NCBI GenBank assembly: GCA_963966185.1 | Contig: CAWZYM010000173.1 | Span: 519,501 to 583,500 of the forward strand | From: Rhabditoides inermis | Taxonomy: Eukaryota > Nematoda > Chromadorea > Rhabditida > Rhabditidae | DNA: 64,000 nucleotides | Reading direction: 5' to 3' | Shown here: positions 44,001 through 57,946 of the stretch, piece after piece | How the letters are laid out: each line of letters starts with the position of its first letter | How positions within the stretch are numbered: position 1 is the stretch's first letter | Made by a program: the position numbers and the translations under genes | Notes under the pieces: model-generated | What the model was told of the DNA's origin: nothing | The model's database searches: none | The model's input: the letters and a program-made list of their open reading frames with translations, nothing else

Positions 44001-45203
44001 GCCTTCTTTGTATTATACCACCATCAAATACTAGTTTGTCCAGTACATACGTTTCACCGCCCCTTTATCCATGCGTGGCACGATTTGCGAGTAATAGACG
44101 CTGAGCTGTCAAGGAATCAGAAAAAAAGGAAAATAAAATCTCGTTGTACTAGACGAGACGTGTACAGGGAAACGAAGATGACAGTAATGGCAGTGATTCG
44201 TAATGTGACAGTGATCCGTAATGTATTCCACATTTTTTTATTGAAGTGTTTATTTCCACGGCAAAAGAGAAGTGATAACGATAAAAGGCGAGCATGAAAA
44301 ATATGTGGATAAACAAGGCTAACCCTAGAGGCTAACCCTACATTCTCTTGCAGGCCTGGATGGCATGTTCGTGTTGTACCACTCGTGGCTGCAGTTCCGG
44401 CAGAAGAGGGCGTACGACAAGGTCGAGCACCAGATGAGGGAGGTGGGAAAGACACTTCTGTATGAGTCTACTGCTGTTCCCAAGACGTTGATCATTCTAC
44501 CCCCTCTCATCTTGTAATCCCAGGTTGTGTTGCTGTCTTTGTTTTTCATTCTGAAAGACAGCAACACACACTGTTCCAATTGTTACGGCGGAAGGAAACA
44601 TGCAGAAAGACGATGGAATCATACTGATCCCCACTCGCAGGTGTTCGCCTGCTCCCTTCCCTCGCCCCTCTCGCACCTGCTCCTCGTGCCCGCCCTCCTC
44701 GCAGCCTGCCTCGTGCCCATCGAGGAGTTCGCCAATCTCTCCGTGTTCATCGCCAGCCTACTCGCCTGGACATTCTTCTATCAGGTATGAACGCCGTCTC
44801 TCCTTCTCTCTCTATATATATATATATGTATGCTTGTTCATCGTCTATTTCCAGGTGTTCCTCTTCTCCCCGGTGATGTCCTACTGCGCGCCTCTGGATC
44901 ACTACGATGCTGGTGAATTTGACTTCTCTCTATAATAACTTTTTCTCTACGGGAGACATTGATACATTGAGACGTGTCTGTCCATTGAAGCTCCGCCGGT
45001 CCCGCCCTAAAATTGAGAAATGGAAATCTTTGGACTTGAACATGACGATTCTGACCTTCCCCTTCCAGTCTCGCCCGCCGTGACGGAAGCGTCTCGGGTG
45101 CAGTTCACCCCAGTCATCGAGTCCCACCCATCCTGGTGGTACACCACCATAGTCGCCACCATAGCCAAGAAACTCACCGACAGCGCATTCTTCCGAGTAC
45201 GGG

Positions 45204-45240
<37 letters not shown>

Positions 45241-45505
45241 CCTCTCTCTTTCCAGGTCGGTGTCGTGTTCATCTACTGTCTCGCGTTTGCCCTCCCTGCG
45301 TATACGGGAGTCAGCGGAATGCAGGCCAATCTCGATTACAGGTATCGATAGATATTGATTGATGTATAAACTTCATTGATACCTTCCAGGCACCTGCTTC
45401 GTCCGGAGATGCGCGCGAACCGCGGAGTCGAGATTATGAGCGATATCGTAAGCATAATAACATTAAAAAAATCAGTATACCAGCATTGTTGCGAAAATAG
45501 GTATA

Positions 45506-45665
45506 GTTCTATGCTCGCAATAAGTTGCGCGCGGTGGAGTAGATCAGAGGAAGACGGAGAGTCAGCTCTCGGCAATACCGCGCAAAACAAGAGAGGCAGA
45601 CGGTTATGGCACCGTATTTCGAACTGCAAGCGAGGTAGATCGAAAACTATCGCTCTGGCGCAGAG
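45506..45665 (+). repeat. TATA-flanked element, duplicate in PTR copy 2
   Basis: Segmental-duplication partner of 24,178-24,337, essentially identical, so the insertion preceded the duplication. Confidence 0.75.
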
Positions 45666-46197
45666 TATAATAGGAGTAGGCTGTTTTGCCATAGTCTTCC
45701 TTCAACCCCAGCAGAGTACTCACACGTCTATTGAATCGGAAGCTACCTTCACCCTCACCTCTACCTCTCTACCAGCGTGAATGCACAATACACAAATTGC
45801 CTTCTTTAGGTGTGGCCCGACTTTCTGCACATGATCTTCACCATCGAGCAGCCGCCAGACTTCGGAAACCCGGAGGAGTACACGGTGTTCAAGGTGAGAA
45901 AATACTGGCGAAGATCCCCAAAAAGATCCTCAGAAAGACTTTAGAACGTGCCCCTACTGACATTCTGTACAATTGTATCATAACGCTATAACATACTCGA
46001 ATTTACAAAAATCACGCATGAGAATGAGGAATCGAACCCTGAACCCTGACCACTTTGCCACCACAGAGCTTCATCCGTGACGTGGAGTCGATGCCGGGTG
46101 CGATGGGTGCGAAGACGAACATGATGTGGATAAACGACTTCAAACAGTACACAAAGGAGCCGGCGGGATGGAACGAGACAAGTGAGGAGAGGGGGAG

Positions 46198-46256
<59 letters not shown>

Positions 46257-47219
46257 TGCAGGACTTCAAATGGACAAGTTCAAGTCGTTCATCACGGACG
46301 ACATCTACAGGGCGTGGGCGAGCGGCGTGCGGTTCCAGCACGATGAGGCGAGGTGAGCGAATTGGGAAGGCCAGGCACTGCGCCGTAGAGGACACTAGGA
46401 CAGTTAATCGTGCAATACAATGATGAATATGATATGATTTAGGAACTCGTCTCACATCACGAAGATGCTGATCATGGTGGCGTTCAATGGCACGCGGTCG
46501 CTGGCCGACAAGGCACAGCTGCTGCTCAAGTGCAGGGAGGTGGGTACTGTGGACGGGCGGACTACTTTATTCCTGCTCTCTGGCAACTGTCTTGAGTGCG
46601 AATCTGCCAGCCGTGTTACCGTTTTCCTTTTTGTTAGGGATTGGAAAAGTTATGGACGGTATGTGATAACTTTTTTCCCATCAGCTGGCCTCCCGCCCTG
46701 CGTACGCCCACTTGGACGTCGTCCCATTCGACACGGAGGTGCGCATGGTCGACGTCATACTACAGATACCGGCCATCACGTATAGGTGAGTTGACAGAGG
46801 AGTGAAAAGATACATGTAACAGTTAATAGTATAAGAGAAAGAGGGTTGAGAGAATTGAAGAGAGACAGAAAAGAGAACCTCTCCTTCCAGCATCCCCTCC
46901 TTCCTGTTCATCTGCCTATTCCTGTCTGTCTTCCTCGTGTCTTGGAATGTGATGACCGCCTGCGTCGCGTGCTTCATGGCCGCCAGCACGTACTTTGGTG
47001 AGTGCAGGTATATGGTATAGGCGTATAGATGCGGGTATTTGTAACTATTGCTTTTTTGGAAAGTGTACATATTTAGCCCAACGTGTTTGTCGAGGCGCGA
47101 AGAATGATGTCATTTCCAGGCACCCTGGGTCTCTCGTCCCTACTCGGCGTGACACTGAACCCGTTCTCGGTCGCCATGCTACTGCTGGGAGCTGTCATGT
47201 CCGCCAGGTGAACCGAACA

Positions 47220-47274
<55 letters not shown>

Positions 47275-47481
47275 ATTTCTCCGTTTCTCCTCGCGTACTC
47301 CTTTGGAAGTATGTATTTGTATCAAGTTGCGTATTCGGTCCGAATAACCCATTGCAGACACTCTCTCCACCTGTGTCTCGCGCACACCAACAGATGCACA
47401 GCCGACGCCAAGTGGAGGAGCAGCGAGGACCACCTGAGAGACACGCTCGCGAAGGCACTCCTACCCACCCTGCAGGTACTG

Positions 47482-47536
<55 letters not shown>

Positions 47537-48009
47537 CTTTCTCTTTCTCTCCTGTCGATGTGTTCTCGAAGTTCTAGAAGTAGACGATGACGTCACCGCA
47601 TCATTTCAGTCGACCCTCGCCGGCGCACTCCCCTTCCTCCCTCTACTCCTCGTCTCCGTGCGCATATTCTACATGTTGGGCATGGTGTCTGCGTGTCTGC
47701 TCCTCTCTGGCGGCCTGCACTCTCTCCTCTTCCTGCCCTGTCTTCTCGCCGCTTTGCCGTCGGGACTCTTCCACAAGGCGCAGTCAATTCATCCCCGCCT
47801 TGCCACGCCCCTCCAGGGCCCGCCCCTCTGTGTGTCACTCCTCCATACATTCCAAATGCCTCTCGTCTTGTGTCGATTCTAATAAACTAACATCAAATGT
47901 GAACATTTTTATGATTTGTAAGGGAACAGCGATTTGTAACAGAACACGGTGAATAAGGAAAACGGGTATTAGGGGATGGATATCGATCGATTATCGATCG
48001 ATTTATCGA

Positions 48010-48582
48010 TTAAGCGTAGCTCCAGCAGCCGTGGCTCTCCACCTCGTTCTCCTTGGCACACTGCAGGCTCTTCTGCAGCTGCGACGCGCGCTGACGCATT
48101 TCCTAAACGGGATACTGTACCTTCTGGGTTACGGTATTCTACAGTATGCCTAGCGCACCGCGTTGTTTGCCTGCTGGGTGGCGAGCTGTGCCTGCATGTG
48201 CAGCATCTGCTGGCTAGTCGTCTCCAACTCGTGCTCATACGTGCGCAGCTGAAATGTGGTAGTTTGAATCAGGAATACGGTAGTCTACAGTACCTGCCCG
48301 AACGTCTCCGTCATGCGAGACGTCTCCGCGTTGCGACGCTCTAGAATGATTATCTATCGGTTATCGATTGATTATCGATCGACGCACCGACAGCCTGGGG
48401 CACCTTGGCGCGCAGGTCGAGTACCTGTCGGTGGTCGAACTCGGCAATCGAAGACTCGTCCGACGACATCTCAGAGTCAGAGTCAGAGTCGGAATCCGAG
48501 GAGGAGTCGTACGAGAACGTGTCTGAAAATTTACAATATCGATTAGTTATCGATCCATTCTCGATCAACCTGTCAGTTCGAT

Positions 48583-48638
<56 letters not shown>

Positions 48639-48830
48639 GCAACCCACTGTCCGACTCGGTGTCGCTGTGTTGGCCCTGCTCGCGGCGCAGCTCGTGACGG
48701 AACTTGCGCATCTCCGCCTGTAATTCAAGGAGGCGGGGTCACAGTGGGCGGGCCCAGGTCGCACCTCGTCGAACGAGTACTCGGCGTTCGGCTCGGCGCT
48801 ACCCATCATCTTGACAGCGGCCTGGCCCAT
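48010..48830 (-). CDS. Small acidic-serine and coiled-coil protein, copy 2
   Basis: Same six-exon gene as at 26,779-27,587. The coding exons appear identical; the only visible difference is a longer GA microsatellite in intron 2 (12 bp). It should encode the same 166-residue protein. Both copies retain the upstream block shared with MSP (48,914-48,932), so both are potentially active. Confidence 0.75.
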
Positions 48831-48913
48831 GAGTGTGTGTGTGAGAGAGAGGTGGAAGTGAGGAACGTTAATGACGGAGGGACGGGAAGAGTCGTTTTGT
48901 ACGCAGCGAACCT

Positions 48914-48932
48914 ATGCTAATCCGCGAGTTGC
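48914..48932 (-). promoter_or_regulatory. MSP-shared upstream block, coiled-coil gene copy 2
   Basis: Identical to 27,671-27,689 and at the same 84-bp distance from the start codon. Confidence 0.5.
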
Positions 48933-49077
48933 CTATTGGACTAGACAGTCCGACCGAAACAACTATTGAAATGAACTCTACCAAGACAGGTATTGCATCT
49001 TTATCCATACACATTTAACACACCTGTGTTTTACAAACATCACACAAATTACAACTAGTCGTCGTCTCGTGTTCATC

Positions 49078-52000
49078 TACAGTTTCGTTCTGATCGGCAT
49101 GTGGAGGGCTGTCTGGAAAGGCACCGCCATCTTGCACGCCATCTGAAAAATAACAAGTTGAAATGTAGCTGTTTTGACTGTGTTGGCAATACTCAAGATT
49201 CGCATTTGCAGGTAATTGAGGAAACTGACAATGAGAAGTAATTTCTGCGAATCAGGTGATCGTCCACTCACTGCTACTCTCTCTCTCCACGTCTGTTTTG
49301 TTTTGACAAACACAAAACCTGTATGTTTCTATGAACAGCTTACCTCCTCTTCGTATGTCATGCCGTAGCCTCCCGTCGAAGTGGCGATGAGAGGCCGGAA
49401 GTCACCGAATCCAGCACCCGCACTGCAAATAACCAATTCACATTGTACCACTATCATTCATCGTTACGGTTTCAAATGTGTTGTAGACGTCTACTTTATC
49501 CTATTTATTCATGTATGTTTTACATACTGACCGCAGCTCGACGCTGCCTCCGTCGAACATCATGGGAATCATAGCCTCCGAGTTGCGCGACATCACCTCC
49601 GGACAGATGAACTGGAATAGGGAGAGCATGAATGAGTAGCGGTCAGTCTCTTCATACGACTTTGCGATTTGCCTTTCGTGTTTGATCGACTCCAAACTAT
49701 TTCGAACTACTCGCGATTGCCTTGTAACGGCTTCAAATGCTATGTTTTATAAGACCCTTTACACCCACCATGTCCCTGCTCTTTCCGATGACATTGCTAC
49801 CGGCCTTGGTGGTGCTGTTCGACTCGAACTGCCGGCTGATGAAGCCGGCGCTCTCCTTCTCCATACCCGGCTTCATGCCGTCCTTGTACTTGATCGGCAC
49901 GATCTCAAATGGGTTGTGGTGAACACTTTGCGAACAGTTTACGAACCTGCGACCGCAGATTGCCGATTTGATCCGCGTTGCCGGCCTTGGAGCCCTGGTG
50001 AATCATCGGGATCACAGATTCTGTCGCTCGCAACTGAAACAGGAACCAATAAATGCTAGCAGTTATTGAAAATTGGCCGACACGACCCTATACCTGTTCC
50101 TCAGTGGTCTTGTACTGGTGGTGGTCGATCATGTTGGTGACCTGGGACCGGCCGGCTCCGAACTCTGTCATGCCCTCACGCGACGCGCACTCTCGCGGGT
50201 CCGTCAGCAGCGGGATCACCGTCTGCGTCTTCAGCTCACCCTGCAATACAATCGTGCAGTTCCGTAACTATGTATAGTTATTCGACTGTCATACCTGCAC
50301 GAGAGGATGCGCTCCCTCGTCCACCTTGCAATCGGCCGGCCGCTGTGCGCCAAACGCGCCCATGCCTTCTTGGGTGATCAGCGCAGCGCTCTGCTCCCAC
50401 GGAATGATGAACGGAATGAAGACCGCCCTGAACGTAGTGATATAACAACAGTACACATACACAGTAAACTCACAGTTGCTTGGGTTTCTTGGCGTACTTC
50501 TTGACGGGGTTGATGCAGTCTTCCTTGTTCATCTGCGCAATCGTTTTCTGCTGGGGTGGTATCGGAATGGGCTCCTCGGGCGCACGAGGAGGCGGTACCC
50601 ACCGCGGCTTGTAAGGAATCGCAGGTTCCTTGGGCTCTTTCGGTTCCTTCTTCTTCTTCGGCTTCTTCTCCTTAGGCTTCTTGCCTTTTTTCTTCTTCTT
50701 CTTGGGTTGGTCCTCTGGCTCTTCTTCATCGGGAGCTTCCTCATCTGGCGCCTCCTCATCTTCCGGCTCTTCCTCGTCCTCGTCTTCAGGTTCGTCGTCG
50801 TCTTTCTTCGGCACGGTGAATGTGCCTTCGAAATCAGGTTCATCATCATCGTCAGTTGGCTTGACTTTGAGAGGTTTCTTCGGATCTTTGAGCTTCTGAA
50901 CTGGTTTCTTCTTCAGCGGAGTGTCGACAGAATCAGCGGGATCCTCCTCGTCATCTGAATCTGAAGGTTTCTTGAGAGGGAACGTGGCATCCGTCTCAGG
51001 CTCGTCATCATCCGTTGGCTTGACTTTGAGAGGTGCTTTTGGAGCTGGTTTTGCGGCCGCTGGCTTTGCAGGTGTTGTGGGCTTAGCCGGCGCCGGTTTC
51101 ACAGGATCTTTTGAATTCTGTGTGGGCTTCTTGGGATTCGGAGCATCGACGAAGTCAGCAGGATCTTCATCATCATCTGGATCAGGTTTTTTCGTCGTCG
51201 GTTTCGGCTTTGCCGCAACTGGTTTGACAGGTTCTTTCGCGGCTGGTTTAGCAGGTGCTTTCTGTTCCGGCTTGGTGAGATCTTTTCCAGTAGGCTTGAT
51301 TGGTTCCTTCGGTTTGGCAGGTTCCTTGCTTGAGGGCTTGACAGGATCTTTGTAATTTTGCAATGGCTTTTTCGGTGAAGGACCACCAACGAAATCTGCA
51401 GGGTCTTCTTCATCACCCGGCTTTGGTTTTGGCAGAGGGAAGGTTGCATCCGCTTCCGGTTCATCATCATCGTCAACGGGCTTGAAATTCAGAGGTGCTT
51501 TAGGAGTAGGTTTTGCGACAGGCTTAGTTGGCTCTTTGGAAGATGGTTTTGAAGGATCTTTTGCTGCTGGCTTGGGTGGGTCTTTAGGTTTGCTTGGAGC
51601 GGGCTTTGCTGGATCTTCTTTTGAAGGAGTAGATGGTTTAGCAGGAGGTTTCACTGGATCCTTGAACTTTTGTACGGGTTTTTTCGGGCCTGGTGCGCCA
51701 ATTAGGTCCGCAGGATCTTCTTCGTCTCCTGGCTTTGTTGGTTTCTTTGGTATAGGGAAAGTAGCGTCCGTTTCAGGCTCATCGTCATCATCTGTAAGTT
51801 TTACTTTTGGCGGAACTTTCAGAGCCGGTTTCAAAGGTGTTGCAGCGGGCTTTGCTGGGTTTTTGGTAACTGGCTTGGCAGGCTCCTTGGGATCAGGCTT
51901 GACAGGATCCTTGAACTTCTGTACAGGTTTCTTCGGATCAGCAGGTTCACCAATCAAGTCTGCCGGATCCTCTTCATCGCCCGGTTTCTTTGGAGTCGGT

Positions 52001-55000
52001 TTAGCAGCAGAAGCAGGTTTTGCAGGAGTAGTAGCAGGCTTGGCTGGAGTGGGAGCAGGCTTTGCAGGAGCGGCCACAGGCTTTGCAGGAGCGGCAGCAG
52101 GCTTAGCTGGATCTTTGGTTGCTGTCTTGGCAGGCGCCTTGGGATCAGGCTTGACAGGATCCTTGAATTTCTGTACAGGTTTCTTCGGATCAGCAGGTCT
52201 ACCAATCAAGTCTGCCGGATCCTCTTCATCGCCCGGTTTCTTTGGAGTCGGTTTAGCAGCAGAAGCAGGTTTTGCAGGAGTAGTAGCAGGCTTGGCTGGA
52301 GTGGGAGCAGGCTTTGCAGGAGCGGCCACAGGCTTTGCAGGAGCGGCAGCAGGCTTAGCTGGATCTTTGGTTGCTGGCTTGGCAGGCGCCTTGGGATCAG
52401 GCTTGACAGGATCCTTGAATTTCTGTACAGGTTTCTTCGGATCAGCAGGTCCACCAATCAAGTCTGCCGGATCCTCTTCATCGCCCGGTTTCTTTGGAGT
52501 CGGTTTAGCAGCAGAAGCAGGTTTTGCAGGAGTAGTAGCAGGCTTGGCTGGAGTGGGAGCAGGCTTTGCAGGAGCGGCCACAGGTTTTGCAGGAGCGGCA
52601 GCAGGCTTTGCTGGATCTTTGGTTGCTGGCTTGGCAGGCGCCTTGGGATCAGGCTTGACAGGATCCTTGAACTTCTGTACAGGTTTCTCCGGATCAGCAG
52701 GTCCACCAATCAAGTCTGCCGGATCCTCTTCATCGCCCGGTTTCTTTGGAGTCGGTTTAGCAGCAGAAGCAGGTTTTGCAGGAGTAGTAGCAGGCTTGGC
52801 TGGAGTGGGAGCATGCTTTGCAGGAGCGGCCACAGGCTTTGCAGGAGCGGCTGCAGGCTTTGCTGGGTCTTTGTTAGCTGGCTTGGCAGACTCCTCGGGA
52901 TTGGGCTGGACAGGATCCTTGAACTTCTGTACAGGTTTCTTCGGATCAGCAGGTCCACCAATCAAGTCTGCCGGATCCTCTTCATTGCCCGGTTTCTTTG
53001 AAGTCGGTTTAGCAGCAGAAGCAGGTTTCACAGGAGTAGTAGCAGGCTTGGCTGGAGTGGGAGCAGGCTTTGCAGGAGCGGCTGCAGGCTTTGCTGGGTC
53101 TTTGGTAACTGACTTGGCAGGCTCCTTGGGATCAGGCTTAACAGGATCCTTGAACTTCTGTACAGGTTTCTTCGGATCAGCAGGTCCACCAATCAAGTCT
53201 GCCGGATCCTCTTCATCGCCCGGTTTCTTTGGAGTCGGTTTAGCAGCAGAAGCAGGTTTTGCAGAAGTAGTAGCAGGCTTGGCTGGAGTGGAAGCAGGCT
53301 TTGCAGGAGCGGCTGCAGGTTTTGCTGGATCTTTGGTTGCTGGCTTGGCAGGCGCCTTGGGATCAGGCTTGACAGGATCCTTGAACTTCTGGACAGGTTT
53401 CTTCGGATCAGCGGGTCCACCAGACAAGTCTGCCGGATCCTCTTCATCGCCCGGTTTCTTTGAAGTAGGTTTAGCAGCAGAAGCAGGTTTTGCAGGAGTA
53501 GTAGCAGGCTTGGCTGGAGTGGGAGCAGGCTTTGCAGGAGCGGCCACAGGTTTTGCAGGAGCGGCTGCAGGCTTTGCTGGATCTTTGGTTGCTGGCTTGG
53601 CAGGCGCCTTGGGATCAGGCTTGACAGAATCCTTGAACTTCTGTACAGGTTTCTTCGGATCAGCAGGTCCACCAATCAAGTCTGCCGGATCCTCTTCATC
53701 GCCCGGTTTCTTTGGAGTCGGTTTAGCAGCAGAAGCAGGTTTCGCAGGAGTAGTAGCAGGCTTTGCTGGAGCGGCAGCAGGCTTCGCTGGATCTTTGGTT
53801 GCTGGCTTGGCAGGCGCCTTTTGATCAGGCTTGACAGGATCTTTGAACTTCTGTACAGGTTTCTTCGGATCAGCAGGTCCACCAATCAAGTCTGCCGGAT
53901 CCTCTACATCGCCCGGTTTCTTTGGAGTTGGTTTAGCAGCAGAAGCAGGTTTTGCAGGAGTAGTAGCAGGTTTGGCTGGAGTAGCAGCAGGCTTTGCAGC
54001 TAACGGGAAAGTAGCGTCGACGTCCGGGTCAACCTCTCCTTCTGTTGGCTTTACTTTCAGCGGCGTCTTGGAAACTGGCTTTGCGGCGGGTTTCGCAGGA
54101 GCGGCCTTCTCAGCGGGCTTCGGCTTAGCAGCTAACGGGAAAGTAGCGTCAACGTCCGGGTCAACCTCTCCTTCTGTTGGCTTCACTTTCAGCGGCGTCT
54201 TGGAAGCTGGCTTCGCTGCGGGTTTCGCAGGAGCGGCCTTCTCAGCGGGCTTTGGCTTAGCAGCTAACGGGAAAGTAGCGTCGACGTCCGGGTCAACCTC
54301 TCCTTCTGTTGGCTTCACTTTCAGCGGCGTCTTGGAAGCTGGCTTCGCTGCGGGTTTCGCAGGAGCGGTCTTCTCAGCGGGCCTCGGCTCAGCAGCTAAC
54401 GGGAAAGTAGCGTCGACGTCCGGGTCGACCTCTCCTTCTGTTGGCTTCACTTTCAGCGGCGTCTTGGAAGCTGGCTTTGCTGCGGGTTTCGCAGGAGCGG
54501 CCTTCTCAGCGGACTTCGGCTTAGCAGCTAACGGGAAAGTAGCGTCGACGTCCGGGTCAACCTCTCCTTCTGTTGGCTTCACTTTCAGCGGCGTCTTGGA
54601 AGCTGGCTTTGCTGCGGGTTTCGCAGGAGCGGTCTTCTCAGCGGGCTTCGGCTTAGCAGCTAACGGGAAAGTAGCGTCGACGTCCGGGTCGACCTCTCCT
54701 TCGGTTGGCTTCACTTTCAGCGGCGTCTTGGAAGCTGGCTTTGCTGCGAGTTTCGCAGGAGCGGCTTTCTCAGCGGACTTCGGCTTAGCAGCTAACGGGA
54801 AAGTAGCGTCGACGTCCGGGTCAACCTCTCCTTCTGTTGGCTTCACTTTGAGTGGCTTGACCGGTACTGCTTTTGTCGGCTCTTTGAATTTCTTTCCAGG
54901 AGGCATCTTTGTCTCCGGGCCTCCAACCAAATCGCAGGGAACCTCGTCATCATCGCCGGATATCGGTCTCTTTGACGTTTTCGGCTGAGACGTGGAAGGC

Positions 55001-57911
55001 TTAATAGGTTCCTTAAACTTCTGCACGGGCGCTTTCTTTGCGTTAGGACCATCGATCATATCGCACGGCACTTCATCGTCTCCAGTCGATAGCGGACGCT
55101 TCGAAGCTGCAGGTTTCGGTTGATCCTTAGCCTTGTCGGTCGATTTTGCTGCAACCTTCGGTTTGTCTGCGGGTTTCAGTACACCCTTCGGAGCGGGTTT
55201 TGAAACAGGGATGGACGGTATCTGAAAGAAAACATTATTCATTTGTACATATTTCATTATCGCACCTCGTCGACGTCCATCTCGTCGTCGTCATCAAATG
55301 AGACGTCCGAAAGCTCTTCCTCCTCAGGTGCTGGTTTTGGAGCTGGCTTCACAGCCGCCTTCGGAACCTCTTTGGGTTTTTCAGCCGGCTTTGGAGCAGC
55401 CTTCGTTGCGTCCTTGGGTTTCTCCGGAACTTTTGCAGCAGGCTTCGCCACTTCTTTGGGTTTGTCAGCACCTGGCTTCAGGGATATCTTCGGAGCAGGT
55501 TTGGATGTTGGTGCAGACGGCATCTATAAGAAACATTGTTCGCCACATTGTTCGCTCGCGTTTTAATTTTGAAGGGAAAGTACATACACTCTGAATTTCG
55601 AAGTTGAGTTAGCACCGGGATGTGAAAATATGTGGAAAATGATGTACTTTTGTCAGTGCAACTATGTGTCGGAGATACCTATAAGTCGGTGAAAAATTCT
55701 GTTGAACATTGAAATCGGCACCAATTGGCACCAATTTCTTCCTTTTTTACATTTTGCGCTCAATTTTCACCAACTTGCAGACATTTTCAGCAAATAGTTG
55801 TATTGACAAAACTGAGCCGTTTTCAACATATTTTCACATCCCGGTGCTAAGTTACCGTCAGAATTCAGAGTGTACACTCCCTTTAATATTGCGAGACCAA
55901 AATACCTCGTCGACATCCATTTCCTCGTCATCATCGAATGACACGTCCGATAGTTCCTCATCGACCGGATCAGGTACGACCTTTGCAGCAGGCTTCGCAG
56001 ATTCCTTTGGCTTCTCAGCGACCTTTGCGGCAGGCTTCGAGGCTTCCTTAGGCTTCTCAGCGACCTTTGCGGCAGGCCTTCGCAGCTTCCTTAGGCTTCT
56101 CAGCGACCTTTGCGGCAGGCTTCGCAGCTTCCTTAGGCTTCTCGGCAACCTTTGTGGCAGGCTTCGCAGCTTCCTTCGGCTTCTCGGCGACCTTTGCGGC
56201 AGGCTTCGCAGCTTCCTTAGGCTTCTCAGCGACCTTTGCGGCAGGCTTCGCAGCTTCCTTAGGCTTCTCAGCGACCTTTGCGGCAGGCTTCGCAGCTTCC
56301 TTAGGCTTCTCGGCCACCTTTGTGGCAGGCTTCGCAGCTTCCTTCGGCTTCTCGGCGACCTTTGCGGCAGGCCTTCGCAGCTTCCTTCGGCTTCTCGGCG
56401 ACCTTTGCGGCAGGCTTCGCAGCTTCCTTCGGCTTTTCGGCAACCTTTGAGGCAGGCTTCGCAGCTTCTTTTGGTTTGACCGCAATTTTCGGCTGTTCTT
56501 TCGGTTTGGGTAGTGTGAACACCTGCAATAGACAAAATGACTACTTGACTTGATATAAATGTCTGTCACTATAGTTCTATGCTCGCAATAAGCCACGCGC
56601 GGTGGGGTAGATCAGAGGAAGACAGAGAGTGCAATCGAGGTAGATCGAAAACTATCGCTCTGGCGCAGGCTATACAAACCTCTTCAACGTCCATCTCGTT
56701 GTCATCATCATCGAATGATACATCGGAGAGCTCTTCCTCTTTCGGAGCCGGCTTTGCTGCGGGCTAAAATGTCATTTTGGAATTTTGATTTACTTGAATC
56801 ACGTCTGTGCGACTAGAATATCTGTGCGCCTAGCATATCTGTGCGACTAGCATATAACTTCCTTTCTCACCTTCACAGCAGTCTTCGGGGCTTCCTTCGG
56901 CTTCTCTGGCACTTTGGCAGCTGATTTCTCGGCGGGCTTGACAGGTTCCTTGGTCACAGGCTTTGCTGTCGGTTTCGGCGGAGGCAGTGTGAACACCTAT
57001 GGATAGTGTTTACTTGAATCTAATATAGTTGCTCACCTCCTCAACGTCCATCTCGTCATCGTCGTCGTCAAACGAGACATCGGAAATCTCCTCCTCATCG
57101 TCCTGAAATGAAACATGTACTGGACCAAACAGAAACAAAAGCGTGGCATTCACGCAACCAAAACCAGACTCACCTCTGGGATGTTGGGTTTGAATGAGAA
57201 GGCGGCGACAGGCTCGTCTTTCTTGGCTGCTGTCGGCAGCTTGAAACACAGCATTGACCTTCGGAGACTCGGGCTGAATTGGTGAATGGGATAGCGTGTA
57301 ACATGCACTGCACACGGAGGACAAATCTATGAAAAACATTATTACCCCTTCCCACCTCTTCAAGTGACTCCTGCTTGAGCTTCAGCTTTGGCCAGAGCTT
57401 CTGCTGAGAGGGCGCCTGGAAATGGTACTGTAAAGGCGCAGTCGTTGAGATTTGTATTTTTTAAAAATTAAAATACGAGTACGATCCACCTCTTATCGTT
57501 TCCTTTGTTTGAAATTCAAAGTGTTGCGAGAGAAAGATCACTGATCAGAACGAGAAAAAAACTTAAGAGACAGAGAGAGTAAATAGAAGACCGTTAGAAA
57601 AAAAAACATCGTAGAAAAAAAAAGTTGTGGACAGAATAGATTACAATTACAGAACTTATGAAAAAAGAAAGCAAGATGGAGCAAGAAAATACGTGCGCGA
57701 ACTTGCCGAAAAAATTAGACGACAACTCGAAACAGAACGACAGTGGAGTCAAATTTAATGCGCACAAATCGAATATGGAGCGAGAAAGAGCATAAGAAGA
57801 AAAAAAAGAAAAAAAAGAACGACAGAAAGTCACTGCGGAAAAAAATTGCAAATGATTACATTTTTTTTTTTTCTAATTACCGATAAAACAATAGAAAAAA
57901 GAGAGCGAGGA

Positions 57912-57946
<35 letters not shown>

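Larger units (their letters stand above)
41042..47882 (+). pseudogene. PTR gene copy 2: 5'-truncated, stop codon lost
   Basis: The exons correspond to exons 8-25 of the gene at 19,508-26,434. The first is 41,042-41,167; the next are 43,686-43,746, 43,865-43,936 and 44,354 onward. They remain open, with few substitutions (for example Met to Arg in DDIYRAWASG). The seven N-terminal exons, which hold TM1 and most of the first extracellular loop, were not included in the duplication and are not found upstream. A deletion fuses the last Gln codon to 3'-UTR sequence, adding a 32-residue tail from SIHPRLATPL to LVLCRF, which ends at 47,882. Low divergence indicates recent origin. It could be transcribed from a new promoter, but a half-length RND protein is unlikely to work. 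Confidence 0.8.
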
